Positions 1-7,951 of a stretch of DNA of 51,760 nucleotides are shown piece by piece. The translations under genes were made by a program, and so were the position numbers. This stretch comes from an uncultured Schlesneria sp. Lineage in GTDB: Bacteria; Planctomycetota; Planctomycetia; Planctomycetales; Planctomycetaceae. The stretch's first letter is position 1; each line of letters starts with the position of its first letter. The notes beneath the pieces were generated by a model. That model did not search any database. It saw nothing but the letters and a program-made list of their open reading frames with translations, and had not been told where the DNA came from. The stretch covers positions 1 through 51,760 of the forward strand of contig CAIULL010000262.1 of assembly GCA_903899985.1 (NCBI GenBank), read 5' to 3'.

Positions 1-336
1 CTGATCGATTTGGAACAGCGTGGATTGCTTGAGAAAACTCTGGTGGTCTGGCTGACCGATTTCGGTCGTACGCCCAAGATTAACTCCGCCAGTGGCCGTG
101 ATCACTGGGCCTCGGCCGGCTTTGCCATTATGGCTGGAGCGGGTGTACCCGGCGGCAGCGTTCTCGGTGCTACCGATGACGAGGGTGGCCAGCCGATCCG
201 CAATCAATACTTCAGCGAAGACATTGTCGCCACGATCTATCACAAACTCGGTCTGCCACTCGATCTGCACGTTCAAAGCCCTGATGGCCGCCCCGTCCGC
301 CTGATCGAAGGTCATTTGATTAAGGAATGGGTTTGA
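1..336 (+). CDS. DUF1501 family protein, C-terminal part (5' cut by window edge)
   Basis: The frame is open to the left edge, so only about the last 111 codons are present. The visible part has the typical DUF1501 ending: a VVWLTDFGRTP strand-loop (the alkaline-phosphatase-like metal-site region of the family), then GRDHW, then a segment on delivering the next 'gift' domain (FSEDIVATIYHKLGL), and a short tail. DUF1501 proteins are secreted, usually by the Tat pathway, and are numerous in planctomycetes, often paired with DUF1549/DUF1553 cytochrome genes. Their substrate is unknown. A complete paralogue lies at 18614-20095 and shares the GRTP...GRDHWARA and KDIIATLFHAMG blocks. A terminator follows at 424-470. 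The family call is confident; the start is unseen. Confidence 0.85.
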   Translation: MIDLEQRGLLEKTLVVWLTDFGRTPKINSASGRDHWASAGFAIMAGAGVPGGSVLGATDDEGGQPIRNQYFSEDIVATIYHKLGLPLDLHVQSPDGRPVRLIEGHLIKEWV

Positions 337-423
337 TCGATCGGATGCAGCAGCTTCGTGGCGTATGTCGACGGGGACATCTGTAACAGAACGGCTATCG
401 GGTGCCACTTCGAACTTGAATTA

Positions 424-470
424 TAGGGCATATAAGTCGTATGAGACCTATATGCCCTAATTGTTTTTGC
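424..470 (+). terminator. Rho-independent terminator after the DUF1501 gene
   Basis: An 11-bp perfect inverted repeat (tagggcatata at 424-434, tatatgcccta at 449-459) is followed by attgtttttg on the plus strand. It lies 88 bp after the DUF1501 stop, and the T-rich side faces that gene. The stem is AT-rich and the T-run short, so termination may be moderate. The loop contains an ataagtcgtat word that recurs at 18393-18412. Confidence 0.6.
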
Positions 471-572
471 CAAATTGGCGCAGTCAAATCAGCGATTAAT
501 TCACTGTCGTTTGATGTCAGCCAGGGCTACCGTTGTCATCGATTCAATGCCAGGCAATCCGGCGAGCGTCCC

Positions 573-1262
573 TTAGCATGAACGAGTCAAGCGACGTCGA
601 GCCATTCCGATTACCCCGAGCCCGAGTGCCGAAAGTGCCAGACTAAAGGTGCCGGGTTCTGGTACAGTCGTCACCTGCATCTGGTACGGGCCGCTAGCTG
701 ACAAGTCCGTGTTCGCGGTGACGACGAAAGTTCCAGTCGTATATCCGGTGCTATAATACGCACTGTATTCCGATAGAATGCCCACTCCCGTGTCGTCTTG
801 CGCAAAGCTCCATGAAAGATTCGAACTCGCGCCACTGACCTCAATCCAATAACGGGTATTTGCAGCGAGAGCAACGGATAACCCTGAGACATCGTAGGCA
901 GTCGGGCTGCTTTGCAAAGTGCTGTCGGCAAAGTTTCCGAGTGTTGCAATCGACGTACCCGGGCTGTTTGACCCATTGTCAGCGACTAGGCTCACAGTAA
1001 AACTATCCGCGGTGCCACTGTTGTGGGACAGCAACAGCTTGACGTCACTCAGGGTCAAACCGCTGAACGCGCCGCCAGTTGAAAAAGAAGCATACTGTGG
1101 CCCGTCGCCGCTTAACGGATCAGGATTTGGGTTTGACGGAGGAACACCGGGAGAAGTGACGGAATTCAGATTATCGAAGACGACACCGGCATTGACAGTG
1201 TCGCCCATTGAGACGAGCGCAGCAACAACAGCAACCAGCAAGAAATTGCGAACACGGACCAT
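573..1262 (-). CDS. PEP-CTERM sorting-domain secreted protein
   Basis: A 229-residue secreted protein. Residues 1-25 form a signal peptide (MVRVRNFLLVAVVAALVSM...AG). The centre is a beta-rich 'choice-anchored' type domain (VFDNL..., SVSLVADNGSNSPG, ANTRYWIEVSG). The C-terminus is a PEP-CTERM tripartite signal: VPEPGT, a hydrophobic helix (SLALSALGLGVIGM), then ARRR. Such proteins are recognised by an exosortase and released at the cell surface; no exosortase gene is in the window. It is paralogous to the next gene (1754-2422): both share VTLV/VSLV-DNGSNSPGT, ANTRYWIEV and FQMQVT/YQMQVT blocks, indicating tandem duplication. Start ATG at 1262. Ligand or role unknown. Confidence 0.85.
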   Translation of the reverse strand: MVRVRNFLLVAVVAALVSMGDTVNAGVVFDNLNSVTSPGVPPSNPNPDPLSGDGPQYASFSTGGAFSGLTLSDVKLLLSHNSGTADSFTVSLVADNGSNSPGTSIATLGNFADSTLQSSPTAYDVSGLSVALAANTRYWIEVSGASSNLSWSFAQDDTGVGILSEYSAYYSTGYTTGTFVVTANTDLSASGPYQMQVTTVPEPGTFSLALSALGLGVIGMARRRLTRSC

Positions 1263-1753
1263 TCTACCAGACTCCTAAATTTCAGTGGCCGATTCAGGCA
1301 GAAAATCCTGAATCCAGATCGGAAGTGTGGGGCAACATGCTCCGTAACGTGGGCATGAGTCACACGTCCGGCTGCAGTATGCAACAAACCAGCTGACGAC
1401 AACGATCTTTGTCATATCAGGAGCAGCTCAAATCAGTTTGGCATGGACCCAATTGGTTAAGATCACCAAATGGACATCTGGCAAAGTGATTGACTGAAAT
1501 TCGTAACGACGTCCATCACGTTGGTGAAGGTGTCAGATTCGTTGGTGAGAAATCCTGGTCTGCATCGACCGTTTAATTCAGCGGCGGCCACGGTTCCTCA
1601 AGGGAGACAATAGCAACTTGAGCTGAGCGAAATCTCGATCACAAGCATCGTTTAAATAAAAAACCTGGAGCAAGCGACAACGCGCTTGGGCCAGGTTTCA
1701 ATCAGACGAGTCAATTCAAAAGCAATCTCAGCGAATTCGCTGAGCAATCCGGT
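1263..1753. other. Intergenic stretch between the two PEP-CTERM genes
   Basis: No coding sequence is convincing in these 491 bp. The part next to 1754 carries the terminator of the upstream paralogue (1651-1698). The part next to 1262 must hold the promoter of the 573-1262 gene, but no clear -35/-10 pair was recognised. The short frames present have no family signature. Confidence 0.5.
1651..1698 (-). terminator. Rho-independent terminator of the 1754-2422 gene
   Basis: Read on the minus strand, a GC-rich hairpin (arms aaacctgg/ccaggttt plus an inner caagcg/cgcttg, loop acaa) is followed by ttttttattta. It begins about 55 bp after the stop of the minus-strand PEP-CTERM gene, a classical position. 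This separates transcription of the two paralogues. Confidence 0.8.
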
Positions 1754-2422
1754 TTACGAACGAATCGCGCGACGTCGTGCGATTCCCACAACACCAATTC
1801 CAAGCGCCGAAAGAGCAAGGCCTAGCGTACTGGGTTCAGGTACTGAAGAAACCACAGATGCAGTCACCTGCATTTGAAAAGGTGTGTTAACAGAACCAGT
1901 CGAAGCGTTTTGAGTAACCGTGAGATTGCCACCCGGATTGTATGCCCAGTATTCTCCCGCAATACCCGTTCCGGAAGCGTCGGGCGAAATGCCCCATTCT
2001 ACGGCTGAAACACTATTAGCGTTCACTTCAATCCAATAGCGAGTATTGGCGCTAAGAGCGATTGAGCTGACTGAAACATCGATTGTGGAGCCATTGATGG
2101 ATAATTTGTTGTCAGCAATTGTCGCAAGTAATGCTTTAGCCGTGCCAGGGCTGTTCGATCCGTTGTCATTGACGAGAGTCACGGTGAAGCTCTTATTGCT
2201 CGCCGCGTTAGTGGTGGCGAGGTTTAATTTGACGTCAGTCAGTAAGAAGGGACTTCCACCTGTCGAAAATGAATCGAACAATGGCCCATCGACGGCGGCT
2301 TCGTCGTAGCCTTGAGGGGACAAAGAGGTGTTGTCGTAAATCACCCCTGCATCGACCACGTTACCCAGCGACAAGACGGCAATGGTGGCCGCAGCAAGAA
2401 CAAATCTTCCAAGACGAACCAT
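1754..2422 (-). CDS. PEP-CTERM sorting-domain secreted protein, paralogue of 573-1262
   Basis: A 222-residue protein with the same architecture as its neighbour: signal peptide at residues 1-26 (LGRFVLAAATIAVLSLG...DAG), a beta domain starting VIYDNTSL, conserved LVNDNGSNSPGT and ANTRYWIEVNA blocks, and a PEP-CTERM tail (VPEPSTLGLALSALGIG, then ARRR). The two proteins differ mainly by an N-terminal insertion in the other copy. Start ATG at 2422. It has its own terminator at 1651-1698, so the pair is probably not one transcript. Function unknown; surface-exposed by family rule. Confidence 0.85.
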   Translation of the reverse strand: MVRLGRFVLAAATIAVLSLGNVVDAGVIYDNTSLSPQGYDEAAVDGPLFDSFSTGGSPFLLTDVKLNLATTNAASNKSFTVTLVNDNGSNSPGTAKALLATIADNKLSINGSTIDVSVSSIALSANTRYWIEVNANSVSAVEWGISPDASGTGIAGEYWAYNPGGNLTVTQNASTGSVNTPFQMQVTASVVSSVPEPSTLGLALSALGIGVVGIARRRAIRS

Positions 2423-2829
2423 ACTTTTCCCCTCCCTAAGAATTAGTCACAGATTCAGGAAAACTCCTTTATGACGTCACCGACCGAGTTGGCACGTCAC
2501 TCCCGGCGCGAACCATATTAAAGTAAAGAAAATAATGCAACGTCTTTTTTGAACAGAGGTGCAATAAAAGGGAGCGGGCCTGATTCTTCGATGTTGACTC
2601 GAGATCGCCGCCAGAAAATAAGAATCTAAGTTCTGCAGAAATTCTGTAACAATCGCCACGAAACTTTGCACACGGCGAACGAATTCCAGGCAAGAATCAT
2701 GACAATGTCGAACAGGCGTTTGATGTTTCTGCAAGTTTGATAAGAGGGTTGTTTGACATTCCGTATCGCTCGTGAGATTTTTCGACAAGAGTTAGCTGGA
2801 TTGAGTTTCCCCTTTTCTTTACATAGGGT
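2423..2829. other. Intergenic region between divergent secreted-protein genes
   Basis: This 407-bp stretch separates the minus-strand PEP-CTERM gene from the plus-strand amidase and should contain both promoters. It is AT-rich around 2510-2560. No ORF with recognisable content, no RNA gene and no clear palindrome was found. Confidence 0.4.
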
Positions 2830-2838
2830 GTGATCGTC

Positions 2839-3909
2839 ATGCGTAAGGGATATTTCGCTGGACTGATGGCATTCATAGCCGCGACTTTAGTACGCATGCC
2901 AATTCTTGACGCCTGTTCAAGGGTGACTTGGATTGGTCCGCAGGGGCTGGTCGTGACAGGTCGCTCGATGGACTGGCCGTATGGGTTCAATTCACATTTC
3001 TACATCGTACCTCGGGGGACAAACCTTGACGGATCAGGCGGCAAGAACTCGCTCACCTGGACTGCGAAATACGGGAACGTCGTTGTGGCCGGGACTTCCG
3101 ACCCGCAGGGGCCAATCGATGCCGTATTTGATGGAATGAACGAAAAGGGTCTGGTTGCCAATTTGCTGTACCTCGCTGAAGCAGACTTCGGACCCGCTCC
3201 TGAACGTGACAAACCACGCGTCTCCTTTGCTGGCTGGACTCAATATGTCCTTTCTCAATACGCCACGGTTGACGAGGTGGTGAAGGCGTTCCAGACAGAT
3301 CCACTGTACATTGTGCCGATCAGCTTTGGGCCAGGTAAGAAGGCTCATCCAACGGTTCATCTGTCGATCTCTGATCCGAGCGGAAATTCAGCGATCATCG
3401 AATACATTAAGGGGAAACCGATTATTCACCAGGGCCGTGAATTTCAAGTGATGACCAACAGCCCGACGTACGACCAGCAATTAACGCTTAACAATTACTG
3501 GAAACGACTCGACGGGACGAAGATGCTACCCGGTTCACATCAGTCCGAAGACCGATTTGTGCGTGCTTCGTATTATCTGTCACATCTTCCCGAGACAAAT
3601 GACCCGCGACAGGCGGTTGCCGGAGTCTTCAGTGTCATGCGAAATGTGTCTGTCCCCTGGGGACAACCAGACGAATTGCATCCGAATATTGCACCGACTT
3701 ATTGGCGAACCGTGCTGGACCAGACAAACCGTCGCTATTATTTCGAATCGACGCTCAGCCCGAATATCGTCTGGGCCGATCTCGGTCAGATTGATTTCTC
3801 GCCCGGATCTGGCATTCGCAGCGTGCGAGTTGAAGAAAATGACGAGATCATCGGCAACGTCAACAAAGCCTTTAAAGAGGCGAAGAACATCGTGTTCCTT
3901 TCACCGTGA
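2839..3909 (+). CDS. Choloylglycine hydrolase / penicillin V acylase-like Ntn amidase, secreted
   Basis: Linear-amide C-N hydrolase of the Ntn superfamily. A hydrophobic leader (FAGLMAFIAATLVRMPILDA) ends just before Cys-Ser-Arg-Val, which fits the family's N-terminal nucleophile cysteine exposed by cleavage (Cys26 from this start). Family blocks follow: VVTGRSMDWPYG, FDGMNEKGLVANLLYL, and GNSAIIEYIKGKPIIHQG with the conserved Asn/Tyr surroundings (VMTNSPTYDQQL). Length (356 aa) fits the family. The substrate cannot be told from sequence: bile salts are unlikely in this organism, so penicillin V-like or N-acyl-homoserine-lactone-like amides are candidates. ATG 2839 is preferred to GTG 2830 because an AGGG lies 10 bp upstream of it. 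A 6-bp hairpin overlaps the stop codon. Confidence 0.85.
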   Translation: MRKGYFAGLMAFIAATLVRMPILDACSRVTWIGPQGLVVTGRSMDWPYGFNSHFYIVPRGTNLDGSGGKNSLTWTAKYGNVVVAGTSDPQGPIDAVFDGMNEKGLVANLLYLAEADFGPAPERDKPRVSFAGWTQYVLSQYATVDEVVKAFQTDPLYIVPISFGPGKKAHPTVHLSISDPSGNSAIIEYIKGKPIIHQGREFQVMTNSPTYDQQLTLNNYWKRLDGTKMLPGSHQSEDRFVRASYYLSHLPETNDPRQAVAGVFSVMRNVSVPWGQPDELHPNIAPTYWRTVLDQTNRRYYFESTLSPNIVWADLGQIDFSPGSGIRSVRVEENDEIIGNVNKAFKEAKNIVFLSP

Positions 3910-4425
3910 ACGCTTTCGACGTTCATTTCAAAAATGTATCTGCAAGTCGGTGTTGGGAAAGAATCTCGTATTATCGCGGGCACGACGCTCAGCATTTCGG
4001 CAGTCACGATACACGGTATCGTTGACGACGGATTGGACGAATTTTCAGAGGAAATCCCGCGCGGTTTGGGCTTGGTTGAAGTCTGAAGTTGACACCCAAT
4101 GGCAGGTCTTTCAATCAAGCCGTTTTCTCATGATTCTCGTGCCCACGCATCTTGATCGCACTTCTGCAGCTCAACATGAATTCTCTACATCGATTCCACG
4201 CCATATCACTTGTTCAGTGAATGTCGATTAATTTAGAAAAATTTCATTTCTATATGAATTTTGAAATTTGCCGATTGAAACTGTACTTCGTGGGCCTAGA
4301 ACCTCGCCACATCCTTGAGTGCAAGCCAGCGCCAGTTCTGGCTGACAGGGAGCATTCGTTCGATGAAACGTGACCTTTAAGCTAAAGCGGACGTTCATTG
4401 AAACATCTATTTGGAGTCGGTTCTG
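3910..4425. other. Intergenic stretch without recognisable gene
   Basis: These 516 bp contain frames on both strands, but none has a signal sequence, domain motif or ribosome-binding site. A small inverted repeat (tgaacg / cgttca, 3907-3925) overlaps the amidase stop codon and could be a weak terminator. The last 100 bp should contain the promoter of the next gene. Confidence 0.4.
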
Positions 4426-5133
4426 ATGGGCAGTGGACGGCAGTTTATTTTTGGGATTTCGGCGATGACTTTGACGCTCGTGGCCGCCGGTAGAGCCCAT
4501 GCGGGTAATCTAGTGGTTAATGGCGACTTCGAAAACACCAGCGTGACCGCCGGGCAAAAGGTTCAATTTAGTTCCGCGAGTGTTACAGGATGGACCGGCG
4601 GCTCTCACTTAACATACATCGCTTCTCCGGGCACTGCGAGTACCGTTTACCTGGCGGTCTATCCCGGTCTTCCATCCACAAGCCCTGTTGGGGGCAATTT
4701 CGTCGAAGCTGACGGCGACCCAAATTATTCGAGCACGATTTCTCAATCAATTTCCAATTTAACGGTTGGTCAAAAATATGATGTCACGTTCTGGCAGGCT
4801 GCCGGCCAGCAAATTAATTTCACCGGGCCGACCACCGAGGAATGGAAAGTAGGTCTCGGTAACGACTACCAATACTCGCAGCAGTACCAGCTCCCACAAG
4901 GTGCAACCGGTCCATGGCAGTTCCAGTATTTGGAGTTCACGGCGAACGCAACCACGGAGGTGCTGAGCTTTCTCGCGGTTGGCACTCCCAACGGTGCACC
5001 ACCAATCTCGTTCCTGGACGGCGTTTCTCTGCAGGCAGTACCAGAACCAAGCTCTCTGGCGCTTGTCGCATTTGGAGTCATTGGTCTTGCCTTAGCTCGG
5101 TCACGTCGTCAAGCCAAGGTTGCCGACGTCTGA
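4426..5133 (+). CDS. PEP-CTERM protein with DUF642-like / choice-anchored domain
   Basis: A 235-residue secreted protein: signal peptide (FIFGISAMTLTLVAAGRAHA) and then NLVVNGDFEN, the typical opening of DUF642 and choice-anchored carbohydrate-binding-like beta-sandwich domains. Later blocks also fit (ISQSISNLTVGQKYDVTFWQA, FLDGVSLQAVPEPSS). The PEP-CTERM tail is VPEPSS, hydrophobic helix, RSRR. ATG 4426 is preferred over an upstream in-frame TTG at 4411. Unlike the two PEP-CTERM genes at 573-2422 it is not obviously paralogous in its central domain. A strong terminator follows at 5172. Probably a surface or matrix protein; ligand unknown. Confidence 0.85.
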   Translation: MGSGRQFIFGISAMTLTLVAAGRAHAGNLVVNGDFENTSVTAGQKVQFSSASVTGWTGGSHLTYIASPGTASTVYLAVYPGLPSTSPVGGNFVEADGDPNYSSTISQSISNLTVGQKYDVTFWQAAGQQINFTGPTTEEWKVGLGNDYQYSQQYQLPQGATGPWQFQYLEFTANATTEVLSFLAVGTPNGAPPISFLDGVSLQAVPEPSSLALVAFGVIGLALARSRRQAKVADV

Positions 5134-5171
5134 CTTCGGCAGATGCAGACATCATCGCATGAAAGTCGAGG

Positions 5172-5202
5172 CCGGGAGGTAATCATGTCTCCCGGTTTTT
5201 TT
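5172..5202 (+). terminator. Rho-independent terminator of the PEP-CTERM gene
   Basis: Stem ccgggag (5172-5178) / ctcccgg (5189-5195), 10-nt loop, followed by seven T. It lies 38 bp after the stop codon at 5133. Textbook intrinsic terminator. Confidence 0.9.
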
Positions 5203-5284
5203 CTTGACGTTTCCGTCGTTGTTTCGCGATCGAGCGGCAACAAGGCAAGCGATTGATGCCCCTCGCGTCATTCTCAATTAAAAA

Positions 5285-5671
5285 TTACGGAGTCAAAGGG
5301 GAACAGATTTCGACGAGAAAGCCGTTGATGTCGCGGACATAGCAAACTAATTGTCCCCAGGGCTTTTGTTTTGGCTCGGCAACCGGTCTGGCACCCGCTG
5401 CGACAGATCTCTGAAACGCAGATGCGACGTCGTCCGTTGTGAACGCGATTTCGAATGAGGGTGCCGGCGCGTCAGGTAAAGCTAGCTGAAACGTCACTCC
5501 GTTTGACGTGGCGAGTTCGACGCTGGCAAAGGCGAGTTTCGTTTCTCCCGTAATCATCTCGCCGTATCCGCTTTCATGCACAAACTGGCGTTTTAGCCCG
5601 AAAGCCGATTCATAGAACGAAACTGTTGCCTCAACATCGCTAACGTACAAAATCGTGTAACCTAATTTCAT
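5285..5671 (-). CDS. VOC family protein (glyoxalase/bleomycin-resistance fold)
   Basis: A 128-residue single-domain vicinal-oxygen-chelate protein. It shows the typical opening GYTILYVSDVEATVSFYESAFGL, a central EIAFTTDDVASAFQRSVAAGA block, and the closing VCYVRDINGFLVEIC with the C-terminal glutamate metal ligand of the fold. Such proteins bind a metal and act as glyoxalase-, dioxygenase- or resistance-type enzymes; the substrate cannot be inferred. ATG 5671 is chosen because an AAGGA lies 7 bp upstream on the minus strand; a longer in-frame extension to 5761 has no such site. No operon partner. Confidence 0.85.
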   Translation of the reverse strand: MKLGYTILYVSDVEATVSFYESAFGLKRQFVHESGYGEMITGETKLAFASVELATSNGVTFQLALPDAPAPSFEIAFTTDDVASAFQRSVAAGARPVAEPKQKPWGQLVCYVRDINGFLVEICSPLTP

Positions 5672-6104
5672 CTTTCGTTCCTTGGAGTGCTGATTCGCGG
5701 TGAGCGTTTTTTTCGTTGTCTGGGAGTATAAAAGACAAACGTCCCGGTGTCCCACCACCAATTGTCACGATAAAGCCGGGACCCTTACAGCGAGCTGACT
5801 CCAGGAAGTGCGTGAGAGACCTGAACCGAGCGGCAGAATCGGCTGGTTTTTGGTGGTCAGTCGACGGACTCGGCAATTCATGCCAGCCTGACGTCATACT
5901 TGCGAAAAACGTTCGTGAAAAGGTCGATACACATCGCGTAAGCCCAGGTGTGGGCTTCAACCAGTGCATTGCTGCATCTCGAATTGACCGCTGCAAGCTA
6001 CCGCTTCGAGACATGACAATCTGGTTGCGAGGTCTCGGTCAGTCCTCATGCAAGGGACGAATTCAGAAATCGTTGTTTCGTTTTAATAAGAATTGGTGAC
6101 TGTG
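5672..6104. other. Intergenic region between divergent genes
   Basis: 433 bp between the VOC gene (minus) and a small secreted-protein gene (plus). Overlapping open frames on both strands (for example 5640-6014 minus, 5716-6099 plus) have no domain, signal sequence or ribosome-binding site and are judged spurious. Nothing else was recognised. Confidence 0.4.
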
Positions 6105-6527
6105 ATGATTCGCCAGCAAACGATTTTGACCAGTCTGATATTTGCCATCGTCATCGTCGGTGCCGCCGTTCGAGAGTGTTCCGCTACAGAGTATGTCTGG
6201 GCTCGCAGTGGATACGGAGCACTTCCGATCGGGCACAACGCCAGCAGTTTTTCAAACGGCTACGGCGGCTATTATGTTCCGAAAAATGCTTACGGGAACA
6301 ATCACGAATCTCGTCGGCCGTTCACAAATCCGAATGGTTTCATCGTTCCCTCAACACCCACGAATTCTCCTGTTCATCAGCAGTCGCCTTCGCCTGTTGT
6401 CGGAGCACCGCCTGTAGCAGTTCCCCAGCAAGGCACCACGGCCGCAGCGATGGCCCAACCCCGAATGCAACCGATTCCAATGCAGCCGACCTTTCAGCAA
6501 AAGCTGAAACGATTCTGGTCGCACTGA
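6105..6527 (+). CDS. Small secreted proline-rich protein, unknown function
   Basis: A protein of about 140 residues. An N-terminal hydrophobic segment (ILTSLIFAIVIVGAAV) followed by RECSATEYV looks like a signal peptide, possibly a lipoprotein-like Cys. A Gly/Tyr-rich part (SNGYGGYYVPKNAYG) is followed by a low-complexity Pro/Gln/Ser-rich region, and the end is basic-aromatic (QKLKRFWSH). Short Gly/Tyr- and Pro-rich secreted proteins of this kind are common in planctomycetes and uncharacterised. ATG 6105 is chosen over TTG 6093; no strong Shine-Dalgarno was seen. Not recognised as a named family. Confidence 0.6.
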   Translation: MIRQQTILTSLIFAIVIVGAAVRECSATEYVWARSGYGALPIGHNASSFSNGYGGYYVPKNAYGNNHESRRPFTNPNGFIVPSTPTNSPVHQQSPSPVVGAPPVAVPQQGTTAAAMAQPRMQPIPMQPTFQQKLKRFWSH

Positions 6528-6726
6528 AATCTCAATATCAATCGATTCCAGCCAATTTGGATTAGACTTAAATTAACCCGACGCTCAAGTAGCAGGTTGA
6601 TTGCCGCGCGAATTCCCGGGTAATCGCTCGCTAGTGTAATGCAGCACCTTGAAAAGATAACTCGCGACGAGGACGATTTACGCTGACCAGAAACGTCAAC
6701 TGGTAAAATTGTCCTGGAGCGTGTTG

Positions 6727-7068
6727 ATGTTGTTCCTGATGCTGATGAATACCTTCACCGGCTTACTGTTGGCAGCACTCAGTATTCCTTTAATACTGGG
6801 AAAAATCGGGCCGAATCCGTGGTATGGATTTCGGGTAAAGAAGACCTTGAACAATCCTGCCGTCTGGTATCCTGCCAATGCCTATGCGGCTAAGCGTCTT
6901 TTACTTGTCGGGCTTGTTAGCAGCCTGTTTGCTTTTCTGTTTTATTTTGTCCCTAACATCGACTTGAACACGTACGCGATCGGGTGTGCCGTTGTGACCG
7001 TCGGCGGACTGATTGTCGCTGTGATCCAGAGCATTCTCCACTTGCGGACATTGCCACCAAATTCGTAG
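6727..7068 (+). CDS. SdpI-family small membrane protein
   Basis: About 113 residues with three predicted membrane helices (residues about 5-25, 60-80, 85-105). Between helices 1 and 2 lies the SdpI signature: GPNPWYGFRVKKTLNNPAVWYPAN, ending in the conserved VWY-AN-YA-K run. SdpI was described as the immunity protein against the SDP toxin in Bacillus, but most relatives are of unknown function. No toxin gene is adjacent, so an immunity role is not supported here. ATG 6727 is preceded by GGAG at 6716-6719, which decides it over TTG 6709. The gene is convergent with the LOG-family gene, 39 bp apart, with no clear terminator. Confidence 0.75.
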   Translation: MLFLMLMNTFTGLLLAALSIPLILGKIGPNPWYGFRVKKTLNNPAVWYPANAYAAKRLLLVGLVSSLFAFLFYFVPNIDLNTYAIGCAVVTVGGLIVAVIQSILHLRTLPPNS

Positions 7069-7107
7069 TCAATGATTCCTGTATTAAAAGTCGTTTTTTG
7101 TTCGAGC

Positions 7108-7869
7108 TTATTCCCCGAGCCACCACCGCCGTTTCATGCGAGGACCGTAGGTCAGTCCAAACTGACTCGTCGCGATCTCGGTAATCACGGCGACTGCTTC
7201 TTCCGGTGAATCGAGAACGAGGATTCGATCGAGATCTGTCGCGTCGATCGTTTTCGCTGCCAGGAGCCGGTCCCTCATGAAATTCAGCAAAGGCTGCCAA
7301 TAGTCTGTTCCCATCAGAATCAACGGAAAGTCGTCGACTTTGTGAGTTTGAACGAGTGTCGCCAGTTCGAAGATCTCGTCCAGTGTGCCGAAACCTCCAG
7401 GGCATGCAATGAACGCATAGGAATATTTGACGAGCATCATTTTGCGAACAGAGAAATGGCGAAATGTAATCCACCGATCCAGATAGGGATTCGGGTTCTG
7501 CTCATGTTCCAATTCAATGTTACATCCGACGGAATAGCCACCGGCTTCTTTGGCACCACGATTCGCCGCTTCCATAATGCCGGGGCCACCGCCAGTCATG
7601 ACGGTAAACCCCGCCTTCGCAATGCGCGATCCGACTTCGCGAGCCAGCTGATAATAGGGCTGATCTTCCGTAAACCGCGCTGATCCAAAGACCGTAACAC
7701 ACGGGCCGACGAAGTGAAGGGTTCGAAATCCGTTCAGGATTTCCCAAAAAATACGAATCGCGCGAAACAATTCAAAACTACGAGGTTGAGGCCCTCGAAT
7801 GAAGCGAGCGACCTCAACATTCGGCGCCCCGACGCCCCAGTCCGATGAAGACTTGGCAGGCTGAAGCAA
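7108..7869 (-). CDS. LOG-family Rossmann-fold protein (TIGR00730 type)
   Basis: 253 residues. The LOG family hydrolyses nucleoside 5'-monophosphates at the N-glycosidic bond; plant and some bacterial members release cytokinins. Diagnostic motifs are TGGGPGIMEAANRGA (92-106) and PGGFGTLDE (157-165), which form the nucleotide and catalytic site, together with an upstream VTVFGSAR strand. The length fits the longer bacterial subgroup that has an extra N-terminal helix segment. The most upstream possible start is TTG at 7869, with no obvious ribosome-binding site, so the true start may lie a few codons inside. Whether this copy makes cytokinin or is a general nucleotide hydrolase cannot be told. 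Confidence 0.85.
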   Translation of the reverse strand: MLQPAKSSSDWGVGAPNVEVARFIRGPQPRSFELFRAIRIFWEILNGFRTLHFVGPCVTVFGSARFTEDQPYYQLAREVGSRIAKAGFTVMTGGGPGIMEAANRGAKEAGGYSVGCNIELEHEQNPNPYLDRWITFRHFSVRKMMLVKYSYAFIACPGGFGTLDEIFELATLVQTHKVDDFPLILMGTDYWQPLLNFMRDRLLAAKTIDATDLDRILVLDSPEEAVAVITEIATSQFGLTYGPRMKRRWWLGE

Positions 7870-7951
7870 TTTAGTCGCGTTTGATTGGGGTTCAGTGTCT
7901 CTTTCGATTTTTCAATACTCCCAGAATTTGTTTCAACGTTAAGTGCCAGAT

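Noticed and set aside
3557-4231. 224-codon plus-strand frame across the amidase 3' end
   Set aside because: Most of it is out of phase with the clearly real amidase gene; the part beyond has no ribosome-binding site or motif.
5640-6099. Overlapping frames on both strands between the VOC and small secreted-protein genes
   Set aside because: No start signals, no domains, and the two contradict each other.
6727-7068. SdpI-like protein as immunity partner of a toxin system
   Set aside because: No sdpA/B/C-like or other toxin gene is nearby; the family is broad.
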